From Actinomycetes bacterium (GTDB lineage: Bacteria > Actinomycetota > Thermoleophilia > Gaiellales > Gaiellaceae): 35,827 nt of DNA. Each line of letters opens with the position of its first letter. Within the stretch, counting starts at the first letter, position 1. The position numbers and the translations under genes were made by a program. The stretch spans positions 1-35,827 of the forward strand of contig JAPOVR010000168.1 of assembly GCA_026708005.1 (NCBI GenBank), read 5' to 3'. Below, piece after piece: positions 8,286-19,929 of the stretch. The notes below the pieces were generated by a model, which was given only the letters and a program-made list of their open reading frames with translations, did no database searches and was not told where the DNA came from.

Positions 8286-8296
8286 GCGTTTAACGC
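8286..8296. promoter_or_regulatory. small palindrome upstream of acnA, possible operator
   Basis: GCGTTTAACGC is an 11-bp perfect palindrome (5-bp arms) lying 45 bp before the acnA start in the region between acnA and the divergent hydrolase. Its position would suit a repressor site or overlap with the acnA promoter. Nothing else supports this. Confidence 0.2.
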
Positions 8297-8340
8297 TAGC
8301 ACGGACACCGCGTCCGCGATCGACAGAGAGGAACCACGCG

Positions 8341-11046
<2,706 letters not shown>

Positions 11047-11047
11047 C

Positions 11048-11093
11048 GCTCGAGCACAGCCGCAGCGCAGGCTCGAGCACAGCCGCAGCGCAG
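11048..11093. repeat. perfect 23-bp tandem duplication after acnA
   Basis: The 23-bp unit beginning GCTCGAGCACAG and ending CCGCAGCGCAG occurs twice head to tail (11048-11070 and 11071-11093) directly behind the acnA stop codon. The second copy runs into the large palindrome. Confidence 0.9.
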
Positions 11094-11136
11094 GTGGGCA
11101 CCCTTCGGGCGCCGGCGCCCGAAGGGTGCCCACCTG
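11091..11136. repeat. perfect 46-bp palindrome between acnA and tRNA-Leu
   Basis: The left arm starts CAGGTGGGCACCC and the right arm ends GGGTGCCCACCTG. All 23 base pairs match, with no spacer; the centre (GGCGCC) lies between 11113 and 11114. As RNA it would form a very stable stem but lacks a T-tract. It may act as a factor-independent stop or mRNA-end stabiliser for acnA, or mark a mobile or recombination site. Confidence 0.9.
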
Positions 11137-11209
11137 ATCGACGAGGGTCCGCTCCCGCAGGGCCGAAGGGTCTCTGCGAACGTCTCTCCGGGGCTCCGCA
11201 GCGCGCCCC

Positions 11210-11231
11210 GAGAGGCGCTCGCGCGCCTCTC
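11210..11231 (+). terminator. GC-rich hairpin just upstream of tRNA-Leu
   Basis: A perfect 9-bp stem, GAGAGGCGC / GCGCCTCTC, with loop TCGC, ends one base before a TATCAT box. It could insulate the tRNA from transcription entering from acnA. There is no T-run after it, so the terminator assignment is tentative. Confidence 0.35.
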
Positions 11232-11237
11232 TATCAT
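11232..11237 (+). promoter_or_regulatory. possible -10 box for tRNA-Leu
   Basis: TATCAT lies eight bases before the mature tRNA 5' end, close to the actinobacterial -10 consensus. No good -35 is present about 17 bp upstream, where the GC hairpin lies. Transcription would start almost at the tRNA 5' end. Confidence 0.3.
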
Positions 11238-11245
11238 GTGGATGA

Positions 11246-11330
11246 GCCGAAGTGGCGGAACTGGCAGACGCGCTGGACTCAAAATCCAGTGGGGCTCGTC
11301 CTCGTGCGGGTTCGACTCCCGCCTTCGGCA
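11246..11330 (+). tRNA. tRNA-Leu (anticodon CAA)
   Basis: An 85-base tRNA folds cleanly. Acceptor arms GCCGAAG and CTTCGGC pair perfectly, followed by discriminator A. The anticodon stem CTGGA/TCCAG encloses loop CTCAAAA, giving anticodon CAA, which decodes UUG. A long variable arm, as expected for leucine tRNAs, precedes the T arm GCGGG-TTCGACT-CCCGC. CCA is not encoded. It is preceded by the hairpins after acnA and faces the 3' end of the TIM-barrel gene 18 bp downstream. Confidence 0.97.
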
Positions 11331-11348
11331 CTCGCAGCGGGGTCGCGA

Positions 11349-12047
11349 CTACCTGAGCGGCCCAGAGTCGCCAACCAGCTCGGCGACCGCCGTATCCGCA
11401 CCGGCGGATCCCGTCGCGAACTCGACGATGAGCGCATCGACCCCGGCATCCTCGAGCGCGAGCACGTGCTCTCGGGTCTCGACGGGGCCGGTCGAGACGA
11501 CGAGCTTGCCGGCCGGGACGTCGGGAAGGAGCCGGAGCATGCGATCGGGGTCGGCCTCGGCCTTCAGCGGATCACGGTCGGAGAGAACGACGATCTCCGG
11601 GTCGAGCAGCTCCATGACTTCGGCCAGCTCAGACTCGGTGCGCACCTCCAGCGCGCAGTCGAGCCCGACCGCTCGGGCGACCCCGATCAGCGCCGCCACG
11701 CCGTCGATTCCGCCGCCCTCCGCGTCGCACACGAGCGAGAACGCATCGGCGCCAAGCTCACGGGCGCGCTCGAGTGCACCCCGTTCCTGTTCGGCGCAGC
11801 GCACGAGTATCGGCAGGCCCGTGGCGCCGCGGACGAGACCGACGTGCTCGACCTGCTCGACGACGATCGCCTCCGCACCGCCGGCTTCGACTGACCGGGC
11901 CATGGCGGTGACGTCCCCGCCAAGCACCGGCATGATCGAGATGCCATCGCCCTCTGAGATCGCCTGGCTGAACCGTCGCGCGGGCCAGGCTCCGGCCGCT
12001 GCACCCGAGCCGCTCGTCACTGACGTCCTGCGAACAAGGGCCCCCAC
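11349..12047 (-). CDS. TIM-barrel protein resembling indole-3-glycerol-phosphate synthase
   Basis: A 232-residue protein with the alternating beta/alpha pattern of a TIM barrel. The segment RRFSQAISEGDGISIMPVL resembles the start of TrpC (indole-3-glycerol phosphate synthase), and later strands read AIVVE, PILVR, DAFSLV, CALEVRTESELAEVME, IVVLSDRDP, KLVVSTGPVETREH and ALIVEF, which parallel TrpC strands 2-8. The catalytic lysines of TrpC are not clearly in place (the KxxSPS motif is absent), so tryptophan synthesis should not be assumed. It follows deoC after 160 bp on the same strand. The GTG start at 12047 lacks a clear ribosome site and the first 20 residues are low-complexity, so the true start may be later. 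Alternative: another phosphate-binding aldolase-type barrel. Confidence 0.55.
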   Translation of the reverse strand: MGALVRRTSVTSGSGAAAGAWPARRFSQAISEGDGISIMPVLGGDVTAMARSVEAGGAEAIVVEQVEHVGLVRGATGLPILVRCAEQERGALERARELGADAFSLVCDAEGGGIDGVAALIGVARAVGLDCALEVRTESELAEVMELLDPEIVVLSDRDPLKAEADPDRMLRLLPDVPAGKLVVSTGPVETREHVLALEDAGVDALIVEFATGSAGADTAVAELVGDSGPLR

Positions 12048-12207
12048 ACCAGAGAAACGACGCGCGGGGCGATCTCAAGGGCAGCCCTGGGGGCAGCCAT
12101 CGTCGTTTGGTGGGCACCGCCCATGAACGGTCGCGGAAGTGTAGTCAGAGGAGCACCCGCCGGTCGGCCGGAGACGCCGCGCCCCGACCGGGGGCCTGAT
12201 GATCGAG

Positions 12208-12921
12208 TCATCCAGCTCCACCCCTCCGCATGGTCTCAGGCGAGCGGCCCGTGACAATCCCAACGCCGGCCGAGGTGCCGATTCGCGTGGCGCCGGCGGC
12301 GATCATCGCCTCGGCATCGCCTCGCGTCCGCACGCCTCCAGCAGCCTTGACCCCAACTGACGGTCCGACGATCTCGCACATGAGGAGGACATCGTTAACT
12401 GTCGCACCGTTGCCGAAGCCGGTCGATGTCTTGACGAAGTCGGCCCCGGCAGCCACGGCTACCTCCAGCGCTGCGACCTTCTCGTCTCTCTCCAGCAGCC
12501 CGACCTCGATGATGACTTTGCAGAGCGCGCCCGCACTGTGCGCAGCGCTGACGACCCCCTCGACATCGTCCCGAACGAGGGTAAGATCGCCCGCTCTCAG
12601 CGCTCCGATGTTGATGACCGCGTCGAGCTCGGCCGCTCCGTGACCGATCACCACCTGCGCTTCGAACGCCTTGACCTCGGGCAGCGTCGCGCCGAGCGGA
12701 AACCCAACGACGCTGCAGACGGCCACCGTCGACCCGGAGAGACGCTCGGCGGCCTGTCCCACCCAGACCGGGTTGAGGCAGACAGCCGCGAAGCGATGGC
12801 CGATCGCCTCGTCGCAGAGGCGATCGATGTCGGCCCCGGTTGCATCCGGAGCAAGTAGCGTATGGTCGATGAAGGGGCCCAGGTCGAGCCGAGCGCCCGG
12901 GCGCGCATGCGCATCGCTCAT
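12208..12921 (-). CDS. deoC: deoxyribose-phosphate aldolase
   Basis: Class I aldolase that splits 2-deoxyribose-5-phosphate into glyceraldehyde-3-phosphate and acetaldehyde in deoxynucleoside salvage. At 237 residues it is of family length. The Schiff-base lysine is K164 in DFVKTSTGF; D100 in ELDAVINIGAL and K192 in VKAAGGVRTR complete the active site, and IDHTLLAP is the usual N-terminal motif. The ATG at 12921 overlaps the stop of the upstream peptidase gene as ATGA, which argues for translational coupling and fixes the start; the longer frame to 13062 lies inside the peptidase gene. Together with cdd further upstream in the same series, it suggests pyrimidine deoxynucleoside salvage. Confidence 0.95.
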   Translation of the reverse strand: MSDAHARPGARLDLGPFIDHTLLAPDATGADIDRLCDEAIGHRFAAVCLNPVWVGQAAERLSGSTVAVCSVVGFPLGATLPEVKAFEAQVVIGHGAAELDAVINIGALRAGDLTLVRDDVEGVVSAAHSAGALCKVIIEVGLLERDEKVAALEVAVAAGADFVKTSTGFGNGATVNDVLLMCEIVGPSVGVKAAGGVRTRGDAEAMIAAGATRIGTSAGVGIVTGRSPETMRRGGAG

Positions 12922-14426
12922 GCGGACACCGCGAGCTCTTCGACGAGCGGACGCGTATCGAGCGGGTCGAAGCCGAGACGGCCCGCGATTTCCTCGCTCG
13001 TGGGCTGCGTTCCCTCGCGAAAGAGCTCGCGGAGAAACGCGCCCGTTTCCCGACGGCACCACCAGTCGGAGCCCACCGTCTCCCGCAGGTGGCAGCGCAC
13101 CTGCGCCGCGCGCACCCAGGCCCGGAGGTAGTCGGCCGAGTAGAAGCCGGCATCCATGTCCTCCAGGTAGCCGCTCGGTGGATACCGGAACCCGATCGCG
13201 CCGGAGACCTTGTCGGCGTAGACCTCGCTGTAGGCGGTCGCGTTGTCGAAGTCCGACCAGAGCCGCAGCTCATAGCGAAGCTTGGCCACGTAGCGTCGAA
13301 AGAGGAGGAGCTCGACGAACGCGGCCGCCCGCGCGTTCTCTCGGGCCTCAACGGCGTCGAGCGCGAAGTGGCGCGCATGCCAGCCCGGCTGGCGCGCGAT
13401 CGAGTCGACCGCGAAGGAGTAGATCTCGGTGAGCGCGTGGTCGCGGGCTAGCCGTCTGAACGTATACGGGAGGGTGGCGTCGCAACCGGCGTAGTGGAGC
13501 GCGTGCCCCGCCTCGTGGAGGAACGCCTCGTAGTCGGCCAGGCCGCCCTGAGCACGCGTGATCAGATGGACGACCTCCGGCGGCCTCGAGGCGATCACGC
13601 ACGCGCGCGGGTTCTTCTGAGGGCGATCTTCCAGATCGAGGCGTATGCGACCGCTGGACTCGAGCTCGCAGCCGAGCTCGGCGAGCGTCTGCAGGCAGAC
13701 CGGAACGGAGCACTCCTTCGAGTAGGTCTCGGCGAGAGGCGACAGGCGGCGGATGTAGGAGACGTGGGCCGAGGAGGGCTCGTCCTCATGCTCGCCGAGG
13801 ATGCGATCGAGCCAGTACGAGCGCTCGCGCGAGAACACGGCGCCCAGCTCCGCCGAGGCGCGCTCGACCGCCTCGGCAAGCACGGTCAGAACAACGCCCT
13901 TCAGCTCGGAGCTGCGGGCGATCGGATCAGCGCGCTCGGACAGCTCTGACTCGAGGCGCTCACCGTCCCGCCAGAGGTCGAGCCGCTGGTCGTTCAGCTC
14001 GGCTGACGCGACCGCGATCCGATCGCCCAGCGCGTCGCGCTGCGAGTAGTCGTCGATCACCGCCAGCTGCGCCTGCGCAGCACGAAGCGGAACTGCGTCA
14101 CCCGCCAGGTCGACGGTCGTCGCGAGCACAGCGTTCTCGAGGGCATCGAAGCGCTCGGCGAGCTCACGGGCAATCAGCCCCTCCTGACAGGACTCGCGCA
14201 GCCGGAAGAGGCGTTCCCGCTCTGTGCCGGAAGCGTCCTCCTGGGCGGCTGTGAGCACCGTGAGCTGATCGCGAGTGAACAGGTAGCGATACCTCGCGAC
14301 GATCGCGGCCTGCTCGCTCGTCTCCTTCTCGCCGACCCGCACGGCTCGCCCCTCCTCAGAGCGCTCGAACACGTACTCGGCGAAGTGCTCCTCGTAGCTC
14401 TCGGCATCCAATGTCTCGGCCACCAT
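12918..14426 (-). CDS. M3-like zinc metallopeptidase, HEAGH type
   Basis: A 502-residue, largely helical protein. The gluzincin motif HEAGH at 304-308 supplies two zinc-binding histidines and the catalytic glutamate; E334 in ALTEIYSF, 26 residues after the second histidine, fits the third ligand. This layout resembles oligopeptidases of family M3 (HEFGHALH followed by a downstream Glu), but sequence identity looks low and the usual M3 N-terminal motifs are not obvious. The N-terminal 290 residues are charged and helical, and there is no signal peptide, so a cytoplasmic peptidase is likely. The ATG at 14426 has GGGAG six bases upstream; the longer frame from 14570 overlaps era. Its stop overlaps the deoC start. 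Function in this operon is unknown; it may degrade oligopeptides. Confidence 0.75.
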   Translation of the reverse strand: MVAETLDAESYEEHFAEYVFERSEEGRAVRVGEKETSEQAAIVARYRYLFTRDQLTVLTAAQEDASGTERERLFRLRESCQEGLIARELAERFDALENAVLATTVDLAGDAVPLRAAQAQLAVIDDYSQRDALGDRIAVASAELNDQRLDLWRDGERLESELSERADPIARSSELKGVVLTVLAEAVERASAELGAVFSRERSYWLDRILGEHEDEPSSAHVSYIRRLSPLAETYSKECSVPVCLQTLAELGCELESSGRIRLDLEDRPQKNPRACVIASRPPEVVHLITRAQGGLADYEAFLHEAGHALHYAGCDATLPYTFRRLARDHALTEIYSFAVDSIARQPGWHARHFALDAVEARENARAAAFVELLLFRRYVAKLRYELRLWSDFDNATAYSEVYADKVSGAIGFRYPPSGYLEDMDAGFYSADYLRAWVRAAQVRCHLRETVGSDWWCRRETGAFLRELFREGTQPTSEEIAGRLGFDPLDTRPLVEELAVSA

Positions 14427-14485
14427 GTGCTCCCTTGTCTTGAACGGTTGTCCTGCTGACCGATCGTCTCGCTGCCCGCAGGCCC

Positions 14486-15346
14486 TTACAGACCCAGCCG
14501 GCGCAACACGTTGGGATCGTCTCGCCAGCCGCGCCGCGCCTTGACCATCAGCTCCAGGTAGACACGGCACCCCAACTCCGCTGCGATCTCGGGACGTGCC
14601 CGCCAGCCGATCTCGCGAACCATGCTGCCGCCCTTTCCCACGAGAATGCGCTTCTGCGACTCGGTCTCGACGAGGATGCTGGCGCGGACAGTGCCCCCGT
14701 CGATCTCCTCGACCTCCACCGTCGTGGCATGGGGAACCTCCTCGCGGGTCAGCTCGAGCGCCTTCTCCCGGACTACCTCCGCGATGCGCTCTTCCACGGA
14801 GAGGTCGCTCACCGCGTTCGCCGGATGCAGCAGCGGCCCCTCGGGAAAGAGCTCGACCAGGCTGTCGCGCAGCGCTCCGAGCCCGTCGCCGGTTCGCGCG
14901 CTCACCGGGTGGAGCGAGACAAAGTCGCCGAGCGCAGCCGCCTGCTCGATCTGCTCGGCGATCCGAGATCGTCGCACGAGATCGACCTTGTTGAGGACGA
15001 CGACCACGGGCGGTCCCGCACCGAACGCCCTGCGGGCGATGAGCCGGTCGCCAGCGCCGATCGCCTCGTCAGCCGCCAGCACGATGAGGACACCATCGAC
15101 GTCCGTGAGCGAGCTGTCAACCGTTCGCTGCATCCGCTGGGTGAGCTCGTCACGCGGGCGCTGGAAGCCCGGAAGATCGACGAGCACGATCTGGTACTCG
15201 TCGGTCGTCGCAACGCCGGTGATTCGACGGCGCGTCGTCTGGGGCTTGTCGGAGACGATCGCGACCTTCGCGCCGCAGAGCGCGTTAACGAGCCTTGATT
15301 TCCCAACGTTCGGGCGACCCGCGAGTGCGATGATGCCGCTTCGCAC
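14486..15346 (-). CDS. era: GTPase Era
   Basis: Essential-type GTPase that binds the 3' end of 16S rRNA and assists 30S maturation. In the 286-residue version, G1 is GRPNVGKS (10-17), followed by the switch region PQTTRRRITG, G3 DLPGF, G4 NKVD and G5 SARTG. The C-terminal KH domain includes ILVGKGGSMVREIGWRARPEI. The base after G1 encodes Arg rather than the usual Thr/Ser (GKSRL), a small oddity. The GTG at 15346 gives VRSGIIALAGRPNVGKS, which matches Era N-termini; the frame is open to a GTG at 15478 but that adds 44 arginine-rich residues unlike the family. It lies next to cdd and the ybeY/phoH genes, the classical arrangement. Confidence 0.95.
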   Translation of the reverse strand: MRSGIIALAGRPNVGKSRLVNALCGAKVAIVSDKPQTTRRRITGVATTDEYQIVLVDLPGFQRPRDELTQRMQRTVDSSLTDVDGVLIVLAADEAIGAGDRLIARRAFGAGPPVVVVLNKVDLVRRSRIAEQIEQAAALGDFVSLHPVSARTGDGLGALRDSLVELFPEGPLLHPANAVSDLSVEERIAEVVREKALELTREEVPHATTVEVEEIDGGTVRASILVETESQKRILVGKGGSMVREIGWRARPEIAAELGCRVYLELMVKARRGWRDDPNVLRRLGL

Positions 15347-15487
15347 GCCTCGGTGGTCTACCGGCCGCCGATCGGGGCGCGGGGCACCACTCCGGGCCGG
15401 CGCCCGTCGCATGGCGGCTCGCCCGGCCATGGCGGCCAGACCACACCGCCGTTCGACCGCACCAGGAGCACCCTGCACAGCGGCATC

Positions 15488-15883
15488 TCAGTCGAGCCGG
15501 AACGACTCGGGGAGCAGGTCGCAGACGCTGCGGGCCGCGAGCTCGCCATCTCCACGCGCAAAGACGACGCTATCGACGCCAAACTCCACGAGCCACTGGC
15601 GACAGCCGCCGCACGGCGCGGCGGTGACGGCGATCGACCCCACCCCGCCGGGGCGCACGCCGTGGGCGACAGCCCGAGCAAGGGCGACCTGCTCGGCGCA
15701 GATGCCAAGTGGGTACGAGCTGTTCTCGACATTGGCGCCCGTGATGATCGTGCCATCGCGCGCACGAACAGCCGCTCCCACAGAGATCCCAGAGTACGGC
15801 GCGTACGCCCGGCCCGCGGCCTCGCACGCCCGCTCGAAGAGCTCGCGGTCAGCCGGGCCGAGCGGCGCAGCGGAGCCGCTCAT
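15488..15883 (-). CDS. cdd: cytidine deaminase
   Basis: Small tetrameric-type cytidine deaminase that converts cytidine and deoxycytidine to (deoxy)uridine for salvage. At 131 residues it has the usual length. The zinc motif is complete: C62-A-E64 (GICAEQVAL) with the proton-shuttle glutamate, and PCGGC with C91 and C94. NVENSSYPLG is the substrate-binding segment. The start at 15883 overlaps the stop of the upstream DGK/PAP2 gene as ATGA. Era follows on the same strand. Confidence 0.96.
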   Translation of the reverse strand: MSGSAAPLGPADRELFERACEAAGRAYAPYSGISVGAAVRARDGTIITGANVENSSYPLGICAEQVALARAVAHGVRPGGVGSIAVTAAPCGGCRQWLVEFGVDSVVFARGDGELAARSVCDLLPESFRLD

Positions 15884-16749
15884 GCGAGCACCTGGAAGAT
15901 CAGGAGGGAGACGAGCGCCCCGACGACGGCCCCCGCAACCACCTCGTAGGCCGAGTGGATCCCCGACTCGACCCGGGTCTGAGCGACGAGGAGCGCCATG
16001 GCCAGGCCAAGCGCCGACACGAGGAGGCGGTGGTCTGACTTAGCGACAATGAACGTGATCGCGACCCAACCGGCAAAGGCCACCGCAGCATGGCCGGAAG
16101 GAAACCCGCCGCGCAGCGGGGTGCCTCGCCGCGAGATCCCCTTGACGGCAATGACGACGAGGATCGTCACGACGAGCGCGCCGATCGTCGCGTTGACCGG
16201 CGCATCGCGCACGCGCGTGATCAGACGCCGGCTTGGCTCTGTCAGGTGGTCGATGAACACGAGATAGCCCACCGCCACAGCGGTCACGGACGCGATCAGG
16301 ACACCGCCGGCAGCGGTGTCCTTCGCGAGCTTGGCAAGCGGGTTGAACCTGCTCGTCGCCACGTCGACCGCCGCCTCAACCGCGGTGTTGATCATCTCCG
16401 TGATCAGCACGAAGGCAATCACCAGCACGAGAGCGATCAGCTCCAGGCGACTGACGTCGAAGACCACCGCGGCGGCGAGAACCCCCGCTGCCAGCAGAAA
16501 GTGGATCCGCATGTTCCGCTCGCGGCGCAGCACGGCGACCACGCCCTCGAACGCGTAGTTGAAGCTCTGGAGGATCGAGTGGGGACGCCGGCTGACCAAG
16601 TGCGCGTCCCTGTCGGACACGCGCGGGGGCACCACCAGCCCGGCCTGCAGCTCCTTCGGCTCCTCTGGCGCAGACCGCGCCGCGTCGTCGTCGTCCGAGG
16701 CGTCGGGCGACTGCGGCGGCGCGCGCGGCTCCGTCGGAATGGTGCTCAC
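15880..16749 (-). CDS. fusion of undecaprenol/diacylglycerol kinase and PAP2 phosphatase
   Basis: A 289-residue membrane protein with two domains. After an acidic, disordered N-terminus (1-50), residues 55-165 match DgkA-type kinases: SFNYAFEGV, NMRIHF, then ITEMINTAVEAAVD with the catalytic glutamate region, and AKDTAAGGVLI. Residues 185-289 are a PAP2 domain: FPSGHAAVAF at about 216-225 with catalytic-site His220, and TRVESGIHSAYE with His265 as nucleophile. The canonical KxxxxxxRP motif is altered (K203 to TP) and the final Asp is Glu269. In Gram-positive bacteria DgkA homologues phosphorylate undecaprenol, while PAP2 enzymes dephosphorylate undecaprenyl diphosphate, so the fusion would join two steps that both feed undecaprenyl phosphate. 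Overlaps cdd and ybeY by ATGA. Confidence 0.88.
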   Translation of the reverse strand: MSTIPTEPRAPPQSPDASDDDDAARSAPEEPKELQAGLVVPPRVSDRDAHLVSRRPHSILQSFNYAFEGVVAVLRRERNMRIHFLLAAGVLAAAVVFDVSRLELIALVLVIAFVLITEMINTAVEAAVDVATSRFNPLAKLAKDTAAGGVLIASVTAVAVGYLVFIDHLTEPSRRLITRVRDAPVNATIGALVVTILVVIAVKGISRRGTPLRGGFPSGHAAVAFAGWVAITFIVAKSDHRLLVSALGLAMALLVAQTRVESGIHSAYEVVAGAVVGALVSLLIFQVLA

Positions 16750-17119
16750 GGGACCAGCTCCGCCTCGCGGCGCTCCATGGCCGCTCCGTGCTCGTAGCCG
16801 AGCAGGTGCAGCAGGCCGTGCACAAGCGCCGCACGCCAGTCGTCGTCAACGGCCAGGGGGCACAGAACGAGGTCACCGAGCGCGCGCGGCTCGCCGGCCG
16901 GGAGCTCTGCGCGCCCGTCGAGGGGAAACGAGAGCACATCACCGACGTCATCCACGCCAAGGTGCTCGTGCTTGAGCAGTCGCATCTCCTCGGAGTCAAC
17001 GACGTGGAGCCCGAGCTCGCCGGCCACGACGCCCTCGCGGTGCAGCACCTCGCGGCAGGCGGACACGAGCGCGCAACAGTCAACAGACCGGCCGCTGCGA
17101 TTCTCGAACTCGATCGAGA

Positions 17120-17123
<4 letters not shown>
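16746..17123 (-). CDS. ybeY: endoribonuclease YbeY
   Basis: Zinc-dependent single-strand endoribonuclease involved in 16S rRNA 3' end maturation and ribosome quality control. The signature HGLLHLLGYEH supplies the three metal-binding histidines H102, H106 and H112. DVLSFPLDG and LGDLVLCP are the other conserved stretches. At 125 residues it is somewhat shorter than many homologues, losing mostly terminal residues. It overlaps phoH upstream and the DGK/PAP2 gene downstream by four bases each, so the whole phoH to cdd block is probably translated as one coupled operon. Confidence 0.94.
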
Positions 17124-18085
<962 letters not shown>

Positions 18086-18094
18086 AGCGCGCCG

Positions 18095-18538
18095 CTAACC
18101 CAGTCTCGCCCGAACGAGCGAGCTGACCCGCCCCCCGTCTGCGCTCCCGGCCACGTTCGGCATCACCACTGACATCACCTGGCCAAGATCGCCCGGCCCG
18201 GCTGCGCCGACGGCAGCGATCGCCTCGTCCACGAGTCGCTCCAGCTCACTGTCGCCGAGCTGGGCGGGCATGAGCTCCTCGATCAGCGCCAGCTCCGCCT
18301 GCTCGCGGGCTGCCTGCTCGGCACGGCCCGCCTTGCGGTAGGCCCCAGCCGCTTCCGCTCGGCGTTTGCGCTCCCGTCGCAGGATCGCGAGCTCCTCCTC
18401 TGGCCGAAGCGCCCGCTGGCCGTCCTTCTCGGCGCTGCGGAGCGCACTCAGCACGAGCCGGAGCGTCGAGGTGCGCACCTCATCCCGCGAGCGCATCGCG
18501 CTCGTGAGCTGAGCCTCGATCTCGCTGATCAGGCTCAC
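18095..18538 (-). CDS. GatB/YqeY domain protein
   Basis: A 147-residue YqeY family protein, a free-standing relative of the GatB tail domain that may assist tRNA-dependent amidation. The family signature is visible as AMRSRDEVRTSTLRLVLSAL near the N-terminus and GDLGQVMSVVMP near the C-terminus. I place the start at GTG 18538 (VSLISEIEAQL), which matches homologues and has AGGAGG 11 bases upstream; a TTG at 18550 directly behind the same AGGAGGG is the alternative. Sits between mtaB and phoH, on the same strand. Confidence 0.9.
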   Translation of the reverse strand: MSLISEIEAQLTSAMRSRDEVRTSTLRLVLSALRSAEKDGQRALRPEEELAILRRERKRRAEAAGAYRKAGRAEQAAREQAELALIEELMPAQLGDSELERLVDEAIAAVGAAGPGDLGQVMSVVMPNVAGSADGGRVSSLVRARLG

Positions 18539-18599
18539 GCGCGCAGCCAACCCTCCTGGATCTCCCGGCCGCCCCTCGCTGGCACGGGCAGCCCGCTCG

Positions 18600-19787
18600 T
18601 CACGCCGCCACCACCCCCTCGTCGGTCACAGCCTTGCCGCGAACCCGGACGAGCTCGCCGACGGGCGCAGAGACGATCCAGGGCGTGTAGTCATCACCGT
18701 AGCCACGGCCTGGCCGATCGACGAGCACGGTCTCCTCGCGCCCGAGCTTCGTGTGCCACCGGCGCTGAAGCGCGCGCTGCGAGATCTCGCGGAGCCTGGC
18801 GGAGCGATCCTGCTTGCTGGCTGGCGGCACGGGGTCCTCCCGCGCGATCTGCGTGCCGGGGCGGGGCGAGTAGGGAAACACGTGCACCTTCGTGATGCCG
18901 GCCTCGTCGACCGCGGCCAGCGTCCGGGAAAACGCCGCGTCATCCTCGGTTGGAAACCCGACGATCACGTCGGTCGTCAGGTTGAAGCCCGCCGCTCGCG
19001 CGACACGGGCCAGGTACTGGGCGGCCGAGTACGTCCGACCCATCGCACGCAGGACGGTGTCGTCACCGGACTGGAGCGGCACGTGCAAGTGGGGGGAGAC
19101 GGCGCGAGTCTCCCGCATCGCGTCAAGCAGCCGGTCCGTGAGGTGGTTGACCTCAATCGAGGAGAGCCGAAGCCTTCGCACACCGGCCAGAGCTCCCGCC
19201 TCACGCACCAGGCGCGGGAGGTCGTATTCGGCCTCCCGGTCCCGAAAGCACCCGAGGTTGACGCCGGTCAGAACGACCTCCGCGTACCCCTGCGCCACGC
19301 GCTGCTCGATCTCCGCGAGCACCGCCGCGGCCGTGCGGCTGCGCGACGGCCCCCGCACGCGTGGGATCACGCAGAACGAGCACGAGAAGCTGCAGCCATC
19401 CTGGATCTTCACGAACGCGCGGACGCGTTCTCGCCGGTGCGGCGCCTGCGCACAGGCCAGCCCGCCGAGGTCGCGCGCGACGAGCTCGGGCGTCTCCTCG
19501 CTGCACCGCTCGACGACGGTGACGTACTCTGCGAGACCGTCAAAGGCACCCGGGAGGTTGGCGGCGCAGCCGGTCACGTAGACGCGCGTCGACCGGCGCG
19601 CTGCCCGCCGGGCGGCCTTGCGCGACTTGCGGACCGCCTCGTGTGTCACGCAGCAGGTGTTCAGCACTGCCACGTCACCTCCGCTGGCCACCTCGGTCAT
19701 CCCGCCCGCGCGGAGCCGCTCGCCGACCGCCTGCGCGTCGCTGTAGGAGACCTTGCAGCCGAGGAAGTCGATCGAGAAGGTGCTCAC
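18600..19787 (-). CDS. mtaB: tRNA t6A37 methylthiotransferase MtaB
   Basis: Radical-SAM methylthiotransferase that turns t6A into ms2t6A at position 37 of ANN-decoding tRNAs. In the 395-residue version the N-terminal cluster cysteines are C11 (FLGCKVSYSD), the NTCCVT cysteine (C45) and C74 (VTGCAAN). The radical-SAM triad is C132, C136 and C139 in DGCSFSCSFC. The C-terminal 55 residues form a TRAM domain. The start at GTG 19787 gives the standard STFSIDFLGCK N-terminus; the frame is open to an ATG at 19913 but that extension is cysteine/arginine-rich and unlike the family. No strong ribosome site is visible. dnaJ lies upstream; rsmE, often between these genes, is absent. Confidence 0.93.
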   Translation of the reverse strand: MSTFSIDFLGCKVSYSDAQAVGERLRAGGMTEVASGGDVAVLNTCCVTHEAVRKSRKAARRAARRSTRVYVTGCAANLPGAFDGLAEYVTVVERCSEETPELVARDLGGLACAQAPHRRERVRAFVKIQDGCSFSCSFCVIPRVRGPSRSRTAAAVLAEIEQRVAQGYAEVVLTGVNLGCFRDREAEYDLPRLVREAGALAGVRRLRLSSIEVNHLTDRLLDAMRETRAVSPHLHVPLQSGDDTVLRAMGRTYSAAQYLARVARAAGFNLTTDVIVGFPTEDDAAFSRTLAAVDEAGITKVHVFPYSPRPGTQIAREDPVPPASKQDRSARLREISQRALQRRWHTKLGREETVLVDRPGRGYGDDYTPWIVSAPVGELVRVRGKAVTDEGVVAA

Positions 19788-19929
19788 CGGATCGATGGTA
19801 GTCGGGCGCCCGCATGAACCGGGATCTCCGACGCACTCGGGGGCCTGCAGCTCCCGACCGAACGCGCGCACCGCTCGGCTGCCCAGACGCCGAGCGCATG
19901 CCGAACAGGGCACCGCAGACCGTCCGCGG

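Noticed and set aside
11349-12047. Confident call as trpC
   Set aside because: The barrel pattern fits, but the catalytic lysine motif of indole-3-glycerol-phosphate synthase is missing and no other trp gene is nearby, so no gene symbol was assigned.
12395-13378. 327-codon minus-strand frame overlapping deoC and the peptidase
   Set aside because: Arg/Ser-rich out-of-frame translation of two well-supported genes.
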